A stretch of 64,000 nt of DNA from Bacteroidaceae bacterium (GTDB taxonomy: Bacteria > Bacteroidota > Bacteroidia > Bacteroidales > Bacteroidaceae): positions 1-64,000 of the forward strand of contig JAGCPY010000089.1 of NCBI GenBank assembly GCA_017965425.1, in the 5' to 3' direction. The notes under the pieces are model-generated. The model saw only the letters and a program-made list of their open reading frames with translations, was not told where the DNA came from and did not search any database. The position numbers were made by a program, and so were the translations under genes. Positions 33,901-41,320 of this stretch are shown in pieces (position 1 is the stretch's first letter; every line of letters starts with the position of its first letter).

Positions 33901-34227
33901 ATCCCACGTCTGAGCACAGCAGCCATCGACGATCCAGGTTCTGGTTCACAGACACCGCTTGACCGCTTCCTCACCAACAGCAACTATCTCTGCCTGAGCA
34001 ACCTCACCGTAGGTTACACGTTGCCCTCCAAGTGGGTGAAGCCTCTCAGCATCAAGAGCGTCCGCCTCTACTTCGCAGGCGAGAACCTCTTCCTGCTCAC
34101 AGCACGTCAGGGTCTTGACCCACGTTATAACCTTGGCATCGGTAGCTTCACCACAGGTCAGGGTCTGTCTTCGGGTAGCTACTCTGCTATGCGTACGCTC
34201 ACAGGTGGTATCACCGTGACCTTCTAA
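30952..34227 (+). CDS. SusC/RagA-family TonB-dependent outer membrane transporter
   Basis: A 1,091-aa outer membrane beta-barrel. It has a signal peptide (MEKRFMTLLAGLFLSLGVAF, cut before QVQVKG), a carboxypeptidase-like N-terminal domain (~22-100, with GEPLPGASVKVLG and TVTNIDGEFVIS), the EEVMIVGYGT motif just before the plug, the SusC plug (~120-230; PTIRIRGIGSYMASTTPLYV, YGNRGANGVIIITTKKAKG) and a long barrel ending in F. SusC proteins import ligands captured by SusD using TonB energy. The locus encodes two secreted C10 proteases instead of glycosidases, so peptides are a better guess than glycans, as shown for RagAB of Porphyromonas gingivalis. Confidence 0.95.
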   Translation: MEKRFMTLLAGLFLSLGVAFAQVQVKGTIISADDGEPLPGASVKVLGQKTGTVTNIDGEFVISVPSADTRLEISHIGMLPRVVKARNGMRISLDTDDKMLEEVMIVGYGTSTRSAFTGSAVEIKSEDITNHVTSTATSALVGKVAGITANSSDGAPGSAPTIRIRGIGSYMASTTPLYVIDGVPMSQSMATINPSDIESISVLKDASATAIYGNRGANGVIIITTKKAKGAAKDAEVTFDARIGSNARLTPRYDIITDPGQYLETQYRALYNSVAYNGGTASDAYAAADEILCGDVNNGGLGYQIFTVPAGEKLIGTNFKLNPNAKLGYSDGQYFYTPDDWYNEVYHSSLRQEYNASVSGNTGRLSYFASAGYLNDGGQVNNSQFERYTGRTNVEYQAKKWLRLTTNMAYTHYDNQRPSYSDTYGSSTNVFYTINGIAPIYPLYVRDKDGNIMNQNGRTVYDANNTNFRRASFGGNSVRDNENDRRRTYSDNFFGQWGVTVTPIEGLDIKANLSATSINSRATTLSSRFGSANSVDGAAGVSTSRYFSVNQQYMVNYIHTFNQVHNLGIVAGYEQLKDKDQALSASNTHLYDPFIGEINNAVGPNDDMSMSSSTDNYMTEGFLARATYDYAERYFANASFRRDASSKFAPGHRWGTFWSAGLAWQINKEEFMKNVSWVDLLKLKASYGENGNDGGMGWHAYADRYSTSYNSDSKSYNVVMAAKGNEELTWETKKMWNFGIDFSLFNYRLNGTLEFYTGTTSDLLWSKQVPLSSGLPVTSFPLNVGKLLNRGVEFSLNGDVIRTKDIKWNINLNLAHNHNEFTELDESISEKGLRYSNQIIRVGGSSAHAYMKRFAGVDQSNGRAQYWKAYTYADQEEKNPDKLTLMTNTYGEGPIVKEELTYDITEASLYDCGDILPKVQGGFGTTLELYGFDLSAQFSFQLGGKTYDGGYQQLMHNGSGQQLGTAMHKDLLDAWTPENPNSDIPRLSTAAIDDPGSGSQTPLDRFLTNSNYLCLSNLTVGYTLPSKWVKPLSIKSVRLYFAGENLFLLTARQGLDPRYNLGIGSFTTGQGLSSGSYSAMRTLTGGITVTF

Positions 34228-34270
34228 TCACCTTCACATTATACCTATCAATTTTAAATATCGGATATAT

Positions 34271-35935
34271 ATGAAACTATATAAGATTTCCATCTTTATG
34301 CTCGGTGCAGCCCTGTTGACCACAGCTTGCAACGACATCGACGAGCAGGAGCCTGAAGGCGGTTCTATCACCAAAGAGCAGCTTCAGGAAACGAACCTTG
34401 CTATTCCCGAGCGTGCAGAAGCAGTATTCAATGGTATGTTCGACATGATGGGCAAGCCCCATACCTGCTGGCCCACGGGCGGTAACAGCACTCGTGCCGA
34501 TGATTTCGGATTCATCACCATCGCTTTCTCGGCTGACCTCGAAGGTGCAGACATCTGTCTGCCTAACAGCGGTTACAACTGGTTCTCCACTTGCTCGGAG
34601 TATTCCACACGTAACGCCAACTATGCCAATCCCTACATGCGCTACCGCATCCCTTACAACCAGATCGGTGCTGCCAATGAGGTGCTGGCTCTCTATCCTG
34701 AAGACACGACCGAACCCGCTGCCATCAACATGAAGGCACAGGCTCGTGCCATTCGTGCTTTCGACTACATGAACCTTGCTCCTTACTTCCAATTCAGTGC
34801 TGCTATTGCTGCAGACCAGCCTTGTGTACCCATCCTGCGTGATGGAGTGGACTACAGCAACAACCCGCGTGCTACTGTGAAGGAAGTGTATGAGTACATC
34901 ATCGAAGACCTTAACTATGCTGTTGACAATCTGAAGATCGGTGAACGCACCAGTAAGGATCGTATTGATAAGAACGTGGCTCTTGCCTTGCGTGCACGTG
35001 CCAACCTTGCCCTGGGCAATTGGGCTCAGGCTGCTGCTGACGCTGAGGCTGCTATGGAAGGCTACACGCCTGCAAGCATTGTTGAAGTCAGCAAACCTGC
35101 CTTCTGCTCCCTTGATGAACACAACTGGATTTGGGGTATCAACATCACCACTGAGATGGCTGGTATCGATGGTGCACCCACCTCTTCTTCATGGATGTGC
35201 TCCTTCACCGGCGACGGTTATGCTCCTTACATAAATCCTCCGTTCATCAACATCTTGCTTTACAACAAGATTGCTGACACGGACGTGCGTAAGGGCTGGT
35301 GGCTGAACGCCGAGGGCGTGTCACCCAACCTCGAAGGTCTCTCCTGGACAGACCCCACAACGGGTGAAGTCGCCAATGGAAACGAGATTCCCAGCTTTGA
35401 AATTGAGGACGTGAAGATTGCCTACGATCCCTACACCAATGTGAAGTTTGGCATGAAGAGTGGTGTCGGTTCCACCGTGAACAACAATGACTGGCCTCTC
35501 ATCCGTGTCGAGGAAATGATTCTCACTTTGGCTGAAGCACAGCTGCGTAGCGGTGATGCTGCCAAAGCCAAGACCACCCTCGAAAACTTCGTGAAGACCT
35601 ATCGTGATCCCGCCTACACAGCAGATGCTGGTGGCCGTACACTTGAGAACGAGATTTGGTTCCAGCGTCGCGTAGAGTTGTGGGGCGAGGGCTTGTTCAT
35701 CTTCGACGCCAAGCGTCTGAACAAACACATCGTCCGCTTCCACGGCAAGGGTACTACCAACTTCCCCGATGCCTTCCAGTTCAACGTCGAGAACAACGAC
35801 CCGTGGCTGAACATGCGCTTCCCCAACACCGAGCTCAACAACAACTATGCCATTGTTGACAACAACGGTGGTGCACAGCCCGTAGCAGGTGACGCTGAAG
35901 GCAAGCCCGTTCTCCGCGACGGTGTGACTGACTAA
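34271..35935 (+). CDS. SusD/RagB-family ligand-binding lipoprotein
   Basis: A 554-aa surface lipoprotein (lipobox LLTTAC, Cys ~20) partnered with the SusC upstream (43 bp gap). It has the SusD N-terminal helices with TPR-like packing (YNQIGAANEVLALYP, AQARAIRAFDYMNLAPYF, YEYIIEDLNYAVDNL, RIDKNVALALRARANLALG) and the RagB/SusD C-terminal region with WPLIRVEEMILTLAEAQLRS and RRVELWGEGLFIFDAKRLNK. It acts as the lid on the transporter. Substrate is unknown; the neighbouring proteases favour peptides. Confidence 0.95.
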   Translation: MKLYKISIFMLGAALLTTACNDIDEQEPEGGSITKEQLQETNLAIPERAEAVFNGMFDMMGKPHTCWPTGGNSTRADDFGFITIAFSADLEGADICLPNSGYNWFSTCSEYSTRNANYANPYMRYRIPYNQIGAANEVLALYPEDTTEPAAINMKAQARAIRAFDYMNLAPYFQFSAAIAADQPCVPILRDGVDYSNNPRATVKEVYEYIIEDLNYAVDNLKIGERTSKDRIDKNVALALRARANLALGNWAQAAADAEAAMEGYTPASIVEVSKPAFCSLDEHNWIWGINITTEMAGIDGAPTSSSWMCSFTGDGYAPYINPPFINILLYNKIADTDVRKGWWLNAEGVSPNLEGLSWTDPTTGEVANGNEIPSFEIEDVKIAYDPYTNVKFGMKSGVGSTVNNNDWPLIRVEEMILTLAEAQLRSGDAAKAKTTLENFVKTYRDPAYTADAGGRTLENEIWFQRRVELWGEGLFIFDAKRLNKHIVRFHGKGTTNFPDAFQFNVENNDPWLNMRFPNTELNNNYAIVDNNGGAQPVAGDAEGKPVLRDGVTD

Positions 35936-35979
35936 TGAGAGAATACCACATATCAACCATTTAAATAAAGAACATCGTT

Positions 35980-36927
35980 ATGAAACTGAATAAGATATTC
36001 CTCATGTCGTTGATTGCAGCCACAGGCTTGGCATTCACTGCCTGTAGCGAAGACGACGAATACACTGTCGGCGGAGGCGTTGGCAACATCAACGTGACTT
36101 TCGCCGATGAGGAGAACAAGACACTGGCTTTGGAGGACACGGAGTTCACCATCAAGGTGCAACGCGCTGACAATAAGGGTGAACTCACTGTACCCATTAT
36201 CGTGCTGCACAAGCCCGAAGTCTTCACGGTCCCTGAATCTGTAACCTTTGCCGACGGTGAGGACACCAAGGAAATTACTATTGCCGTGAGCGAAAAGACC
36301 GAGGCTTTCGTCGACTACATCCTCATGCTTACCTTCCCGAAGGAATACTGTGCTGTCACCTATAAGGATATTGACGCCACCTATCTTGATACGACGATTG
36401 TGGACAGAGTCGACGAGGAAGGCATTGTTGTGAAAGATGAAGAAGGCAATGTCATGAGGGACACTTTGATTCAGGAAGTTCCCTTCATTGACCCGGCCAG
36501 CACAGCCTACGGTTACTCCACCATGCAGATTACCGTGCACAAGGAGGACTACAAGCCTTGGGGTTCGCTGACCTACTTCAGTTGGCTCTTCGAGGATGCG
36601 TGGGATTCGAACGTCTACTACTCTGAGTACCTTGACCTCTATCGCTGCGACATCTTCTTTGACGGCTACAGCTACTGGTTCAAGTACGATGCCGAGAATC
36701 ACACTATCGCCTTCACTGATGGTGCAGGTGTGGAGAAAACCGACACCTATTTTGGTTACGTGCATTCCACCTATGGTGATATGTTCACCCGTTGGCTGAA
36801 AGAGAACCAGTATAATGAGGAGGAAGACGTCTACTACATACCAATGGCTTATCGCGTGTCCGCAGGTAGCTTTGGTGACGATTATGATGCCATCCAGATG
36901 CACGAAGGTGTATTTGCAGAAGAATAA
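35980..36927 (+). CDS. Surface lipoprotein with a Calx-beta-like N-terminal domain
   Basis: A 315-aa lipoprotein (lipobox LAFTAC, followed by SEDDEYTVGGG, acidic residues after Cys that often mark surface export in Bacteroidetes). Residues ~30-115 look like a beta-sandwich of Calx-beta/DUF type (NVTFADEENKTLALEDTEFT, VPESVTFADGEDTKEITIAV). The rest (Trp/Tyr-rich, ~180-315) is unrecognised. It sits 44 bp after susD and 2 bp before the first C10 protease, so it is part of the locus and probably an extra ligand-binding subunit. Confidence 0.7.
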   Translation: MKLNKIFLMSLIAATGLAFTACSEDDEYTVGGGVGNINVTFADEENKTLALEDTEFTIKVQRADNKGELTVPIIVLHKPEVFTVPESVTFADGEDTKEITIAVSEKTEAFVDYILMLTFPKEYCAVTYKDIDATYLDTTIVDRVDEEGIVVKDEEGNVMRDTLIQEVPFIDPASTAYGYSTMQITVHKEDYKPWGSLTYFSWLFEDAWDSNVYYSEYLDLYRCDIFFDGYSYWFKYDAENHTIAFTDGAGVEKTDTYFGYVHSTYGDMFTRWLKENQYNEEEDVYYIPMAYRVSAGSFGDDYDAIQMHEGVFAEE

Positions 36928-36929
36928 GT

Positions 36930-38561
36930 ATGCGAAACAAGACAGCAATAATCTTGCTGCTCACGATGCTACCGGCTCTGCTTTTTGCAGAGCCGGTAGG
37001 CTTGCTTCAAGCACAGCGTCAGGCTGAAGCCGTCATGGGAAAGCACATGACGAGAATGCCTAACACGGTAACGCGTTCTACTGCTGATCTGCAACTGCCA
37101 TATTATATTTTCATGGCAGAAGACGGCATGGGATTCTGCATTGTGGCTGCCAATGACACCCTGCCCGCCATCTTAGGTTATAGCCGCGAGAACAAGGTGA
37201 CGTCTGCTGAGGCGATGCCAGATGGCCTGAAACTATATCTAAAGCATATCTCTTTGCTGGAAAGCAACAAGATGGATGCCTTGGATATTCAGGTGTCACC
37301 TGTGGTGGAACCTCTTTGTCCCAGCTCATGGGGACAGGATAAGCCGTACAATAATCTCTGTCCACTTAAAGATGGCCAGGCTTGCCCTACTGGTTGTGTG
37401 GCTACGGCCATGGCACAAATTATGTACCGATGGCAGTGGCCCGAACAGGGGATAGGTTATAGTTGGGCGAAGGATGGTGTCGGCGAGACCTATCATGGTT
37501 CTTTGGAACATGTCTATGATTGGGCGTCCATGTGCGCTACTACGGCAGAGAATATAGTCTCGGAAGCTGCCTCGGAAGCTGTTTCCACTCTGCTCTATGA
37601 CTGTGGTCTCTCTGTCAACATGAACTACAAAACGGATGGCAGCGGAGCGGTTTCACCCATCAAGGCGTTTTATACTAACTTCGGGTTTATACCGACCACA
37701 CTCAGGATGCATCATCGCGACTGCTACACAGCCGATGAATGGCTTGCACTTATCAAAAACGAGTTGTCCAACGGGCGTCCTATATTCTATTCCGCTTTTG
37801 AAACGTCAGCAGGTGGGGATTTATCTGGCCATGCTTTTATTGTCGATGGATATGATGAGACAGACTATGTACATGTCAACTGGGGATGGGACGGAACATG
37901 GAACGGCTACTTTCCTCTCGCAAGGTTGAATCCTGGTGGACATCTGTACAATGTGGGACAGAGAATGACTTTAGGAATTGAGCCGGCACGCAATGGAGAG
38001 ACAGGCACGCCGATAGAGTATCCTTTCATATCTTCCCCATTGAAATGCAGCATCGGTACTTCTATGCGGAAATCACAAGCATTCACCGTGAGTGTGTTTG
38101 ACATTAGCAACCCGAATGCCAACAGCCACACATGGCAACTCTCTATGGGTATTTTTGATACGAAAGGCCAGATGCTTGGTGAAATCAAAAGTGGACCTGT
38201 TCCTTCCGTGGCGTTGAGTTCTGGTTATATAACATCTTCCGGAACGACGATAAACTGTAAACTGAAGGATTCAACCCCCAACGGTGACTATGCTCTGCGT
38301 TTGCTCTTCCGCGAATCGGGTGACACTGAATGGTTGCAGCCTGACATCTATGGAGGCTTCACCAAGAGCGCTATCTACATTCGCATCAACGGCACGAAAG
38401 TGGACATCACCGATGGAACGGATTATATTCGCACGGCTGTTCGTGAAGTAAGGAACGATTCTCCTTCCACGATTAACTACTATGACCTGCAAGGCCGTCC
38501 TGCCGTGAATCCCCATCAGGGGATTTATGTCCGAAACGGTCGCACAGTACTCTTCCGATAA
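36930..38561 (+). CDS. C10-family (streptopain/interpain-like) cysteine protease
   Basis: A 543-aa secreted pre-pro-protease: signal peptide (MRNKTAIILLLTMLPALLFA), Spi-like propeptide (~20-125, with YYIFMAEDGMGFCIVAANDT), and a catalytic C10 domain. The catalytic Cys is in GQACPTGCVATAMAQIMYRW, the His in SGHAFIVDGYDETDYVHVNW, and the Trp-rich NWGWDGTWNGYFPL follows. Both active residues are intact. The C-terminus has a beta domain and ends YDLQGRPAVNPHQGIYVRNG then RTVLFR, like a T9SS sorting tail. A strong hairpin (36969-36999) lies in the signal-peptide codons. It follows the lipoprotein by 2 bp. Confidence 0.92.
   Translation: MRNKTAIILLLTMLPALLFAEPVGLLQAQRQAEAVMGKHMTRMPNTVTRSTADLQLPYYIFMAEDGMGFCIVAANDTLPAILGYSRENKVTSAEAMPDGLKLYLKHISLLESNKMDALDIQVSPVVEPLCPSSWGQDKPYNNLCPLKDGQACPTGCVATAMAQIMYRWQWPEQGIGYSWAKDGVGETYHGSLEHVYDWASMCATTAENIVSEAASEAVSTLLYDCGLSVNMNYKTDGSGAVSPIKAFYTNFGFIPTTLRMHHRDCYTADEWLALIKNELSNGRPIFYSAFETSAGGDLSGHAFIVDGYDETDYVHVNWGWDGTWNGYFPLARLNPGGHLYNVGQRMTLGIEPARNGETGTPIEYPFISSPLKCSIGTSMRKSQAFTVSVFDISNPNANSHTWQLSMGIFDTKGQMLGEIKSGPVPSVALSSGYITSSGTTINCKLKDSTPNGDYALRLLFRESGDTEWLQPDIYGGFTKSAIYIRINGTKVDITDGTDYIRTAVREVRNDSPSTINYYDLQGRPAVNPHQGIYVRNGRTVLFR
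36969..36999 (+). other. Perfect 13-bp hairpin inside the signal-peptide codons of the first C10 protease
   Basis: CTACCGGCTCTGC (36969-36981) and GCAGAGCCGGTAG (36987-36999) are exact reverse complements around a TTTTT loop, 37 nt after the start codon. No T-tract follows, so it is not a standard terminator. Such a stable stem near the start could lower translation or slow the ribosome during signal-peptide export. Confidence 0.7.
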
Positions 38562-38569
38562 CTATTGAT

Positions 38570-40333
38570 ATGAGGTACCTAATTCTTTTATTGCTTATGC
38601 CGCTGGTTGCCGTGGGCACTGCAACGGCTGATAACCGCTCCTTTGAGCAAATGCGTGACATTGCAGCAGCCAAGCTGAACAGAGTTGCCGCTGTCAAGGG
38701 GCAGATAAATGGGCATGTACAGCCTGTGAACTTGGAGTGCGTAGCCGATGCTGATGCCTATACAATCTTCACATCCACTGATGGCATTGACGGCTTCGCC
38801 ATCGTAGCAAAAAGTGAACTTGTGGATCCTCTCATCGGTTATTCCACGGAGCATTTCGATCCCGCTGACATGCCGGCAGGACTGAAGTGGTATCTACAGA
38901 CTGTGAGCCGCCAGCTGGTGGCGATAGAATCTGGAGTCATGAAGGCACCATGCCGCTCGGCTGCTTCTTTCATCCCCGTGGAGAACTTCATTACCACACA
39001 ATGGAGTCAGGACTATCCCTTCGACCGCAAGACTCCCGAAAACTATCCTAGCGGTTGCATGGCTACTGCTTTGGCGCAATGTCTCAATTACCGCCAATAC
39101 CCGCCTTCTGCCGAGTTTGATGCTACCTACTATGTCACCACCAAGGTTGGAAAGAACGATACGGACATAAAGAAGACTGCTCATGTCAGTTCCACCTACA
39201 CTTGGCCTTACCAGAACACATATTCGTCTTTCCGAGAATATAGTGATAACATTGACGTGTTGCTACGTGATTGCGGTTATGCCACCTATATGACATATTC
39301 CAATAACAGCAGTGGAACAGCTGGCTATTTGGCTGGAATTGCGCTGACCAAGTTTTTCGGATATCCTGAGGAATGCGTTAAGTATTACCAGTTAGATTAT
39401 TTCAGGGATGTGAACGAATGGAACCAGATTATCTATGACGAGCTTGCTGTTCGCAGCCCTATCCTCTATGGTGCTTTCGATCCTAATCCAAAAGTTGGTG
39501 GACATGCTTTCGTCTTCTCAGGAGTGGATGCAGAAGGACTTGTCTATGTGAACTGGGGTTGGAGAGGCGTGGCCAATGGCTTCTATTCGATAGAATTGCT
39601 GAATCCAACCACGAATGGAACAACAGACCATTTCACAGACGGCCACGTTATGATCACTGGCATCCGCACTGCACCTCTTGCTACAGACCAGGTACAACCA
39701 CGTATTTGGGGATATACGGGTGACCCCTATACTTTCCGCTGGGGAAAAGAGACCGACGACAAAGGAACGGAACATGTTACGCTCTATGCTGACCTGCCCT
39801 ATGGCTTTCTCAATTTTTCCCCATCTTCTTTCAACGGCGTCTTCGGGCTGTTCGCTAAAGATCTGACAGACGGTTCTGAGTGGGTCATTGCAGAGGAGTT
39901 GCAGGACCGTGATACTATCCTCGCCGGCTATGGTTATTGTGGTGATACAGATAGTTACAAATCCTTCTATTACTATTATTTTGTCGATGGAGAACAAGGC
40001 CTGAAGCCTGGTCATACCTACCGAATGAGTTTTGGCACAAAGGATGATCGTGAAGGAAGCTGGCACAGCATCCTCTGCCTTGGCGGTGAAATCGTCTATG
40101 AGCTTTACTACACGGGCGACCCCGCAACCTCCACCGTTTCCGAGGTCATTTCTCCGCTCGATGACCGCATCACTGCTACACGCAGGACGGATGACGGCAT
40201 CACACGGGTCTATGACCTTCAAGGCCGTCTGGTATATTCGGTTTCTACAGAACGATTTAACCTTTGGGAAGTGCCCGCCCGTGGCGTACTCGTGGTGCGT
40301 CAAGGTGAATGCACAAAGAAGGTTGTCCGTTGA
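38570..40333 (+). CDS. Second C10-family cysteine protease
   Basis: A 587-aa secreted protease starting 8 bp after the first. It has a signal peptide (MRYLILLLLMPLVAVGTATA), a propeptide (~25-120) and a C10 domain with catalytic Cys in YPSGCMATALAQCLNYRQYP and His in GGHAFVFSGVDAEGLVYVNW, followed by GWRGVANGFYSIELL. The C-terminus (RVYDLQGRLVY, RGVLVVRQGECTKKVVR) is again a sorting-like tail. It differs clearly from its neighbour, so the pair is an old duplication or independently acquired. It ends the susCD locus; array 5 follows. Confidence 0.9.
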   Translation: MRYLILLLLMPLVAVGTATADNRSFEQMRDIAAAKLNRVAAVKGQINGHVQPVNLECVADADAYTIFTSTDGIDGFAIVAKSELVDPLIGYSTEHFDPADMPAGLKWYLQTVSRQLVAIESGVMKAPCRSAASFIPVENFITTQWSQDYPFDRKTPENYPSGCMATALAQCLNYRQYPPSAEFDATYYVTTKVGKNDTDIKKTAHVSSTYTWPYQNTYSSFREYSDNIDVLLRDCGYATYMTYSNNSSGTAGYLAGIALTKFFGYPEECVKYYQLDYFRDVNEWNQIIYDELAVRSPILYGAFDPNPKVGGHAFVFSGVDAEGLVYVNWGWRGVANGFYSIELLNPTTNGTTDHFTDGHVMITGIRTAPLATDQVQPRIWGYTGDPYTFRWGKETDDKGTEHVTLYADLPYGFLNFSPSSFNGVFGLFAKDLTDGSEWVIAEELQDRDTILAGYGYCGDTDSYKSFYYYYFVDGEQGLKPGHTYRMSFGTKDDREGSWHSILCLGGEIVYELYYTGDPATSTVSEVISPLDDRITATRRTDDGITRVYDLQGRLVYSVSTERFNLWEVPARGVLVVRQGECTKKVVR

Positions 40334-40344
40334 TGTTAGCGAAA

Positions 40345-40426
40345 ATACGTATAGACGTGAAAGCCAAAACGTATATACCTTCCGGCTTTCACGTCTATAC
40401 GTTTACGCCTGAACGGACATTCATGA
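40345..40426. repeat. 22-bp repeat array 5 (4 units, long hairpin)
   Basis: Cores at 40345, 40367, 40389 and 40411, all 22 bp apart. Bases 40347-40365 and 40384-40402 are exact reverse complements over 19 bp (ACGTATAGACGTGAAAGCC and its complement), so the array folds into a strong stem-loop 13 bp after the protease stop. Cores here are mostly of the CGTATATACC subtype. It may end the susCD transcript. Confidence 0.78.
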
Positions 40427-40510
40427 AAATCTTTTCGTCTAAGCACAATAAAGGGCAGGCTTTAAGCGTTCTATTATCGTAAGCACTTTACCACTATATA
40501 GAAAACGCCT

Positions 40511-40654
40511 ATGAAGCAGCCTGTACGCATTCCTATTCAACTGACCCCACTGACGCTCGACGCCCAACTGGCCGCTCTGGGATGTTCAGTTTCTCCACGA
40601 CCTTCCACCCTTAACCGCATCCGTGCCTACGCACGTGCTGTCCGTCCGCTATGA
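40511..40654 (+). CDS. 47-aa hypothetical protein overlapping rpe
   Basis: ATG 40511 opens a 47-aa frame (MKQPVRIPIQLTPLTLDAQL ... STLNRIRAYARAVRPL) whose TGA overlaps the rpe start (ATGA, 40651-40654). The product is basic at its C-terminus, with no membrane segment or known domain. The 4-nt overlap supports translation, perhaps coupled to rpe. It could be a leader peptide rather than a working protein. Confidence 0.5.
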   Translation: MKQPVRIPIQLTPLTLDAQLAALGCSVSPRPSTLNRIRAYARAVRPL

Positions 40655-41316
40655 AACTGATTGCCCCTTCGCTCTTGGCAGCAGACTTCGGCAACCTGGA
40701 GCGTGAGATGGAGTGGTTCAACCGCTCTGAGGCCGACTGGTTGCATCTGGATGTGATGGACGGTGTGTTTGTTCCTAACATCTCTTTCGGCTTTCCCGTG
40801 ATGAAGCATGTGGCACGCCTGACGCAGAAGCCGTTGGATGTCCACTTGATGATTGTGCAGCCCGAAAAGTTCATTGGTCAAGTGCGTGATCTGGGTGCCG
40901 CCGTGATGAACGTGCATCAGGAAACGTGCCCTCACCTCTACCGCACCGTCCAGCAGATTCACGAGGCGGGCATGAAGGCGGCCGTCTCGCTGTGCCCTGC
41001 CACCCCCATCTGCACGTTGGAAGACATCATCGCTGAGGTGGATGTGGTGATGCTGATGACCGTCGAGCCTGGTTTCGGCGGACAGAAGTTCATCGCTCAC
41101 AGCTTGGAGAAAGTGCGGCGCATGAAGGAGATGATTGCCTCCAGTGGTTCCCATGCCCTCATCGAAGTAGATGGTGGCGTGAACCGTCAGACCGCTCCGC
41201 AGTTGTCCGAGGCTGGTGTTGACGTCTTCGTCACTGGCAGTGCCGTCTTTGGCGCAGATGATCCGGCGGCTGAGGTCAGGGTCTTGAAGGATTTGGTGTT
41301 GACGAGTCGCGCTTGA
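40651..41316 (+). CDS. rpe: Ribulose-phosphate 3-epimerase
   Basis: Interconverts ribulose-5-P and xylulose-5-P in the pentose phosphate pathway. The 221-aa TIM barrel begins MKLIAPSLLAADFGNLEREM, with catalytic and metal residues in WLHLDVMDGVFVPNISFGFP (Asp), LDVHLMIVQPEKFI (His), VMLMTVEPGFGGQKFI and ALIEVDGGVNRQTAPQLSEA (second Asp). All are intact and the length is standard. It precedes comEC by 4 bp. Confidence 0.96.
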   Translation: MKLIAPSLLAADFGNLEREMEWFNRSEADWLHLDVMDGVFVPNISFGFPVMKHVARLTQKPLDVHLMIVQPEKFIGQVRDLGAAVMNVHQETCPHLYRTVQQIHEAGMKAAVSLCPATPICTLEDIIAEVDVVMLMTVEPGFGGQKFIAHSLEKVRRMKEMIASSGSHALIEVDGGVNRQTAPQLSEAGVDVFVTGSAVFGADDPAAEVRVLKDLVLTSRA

Positions 41317-41320
41317 GCCC

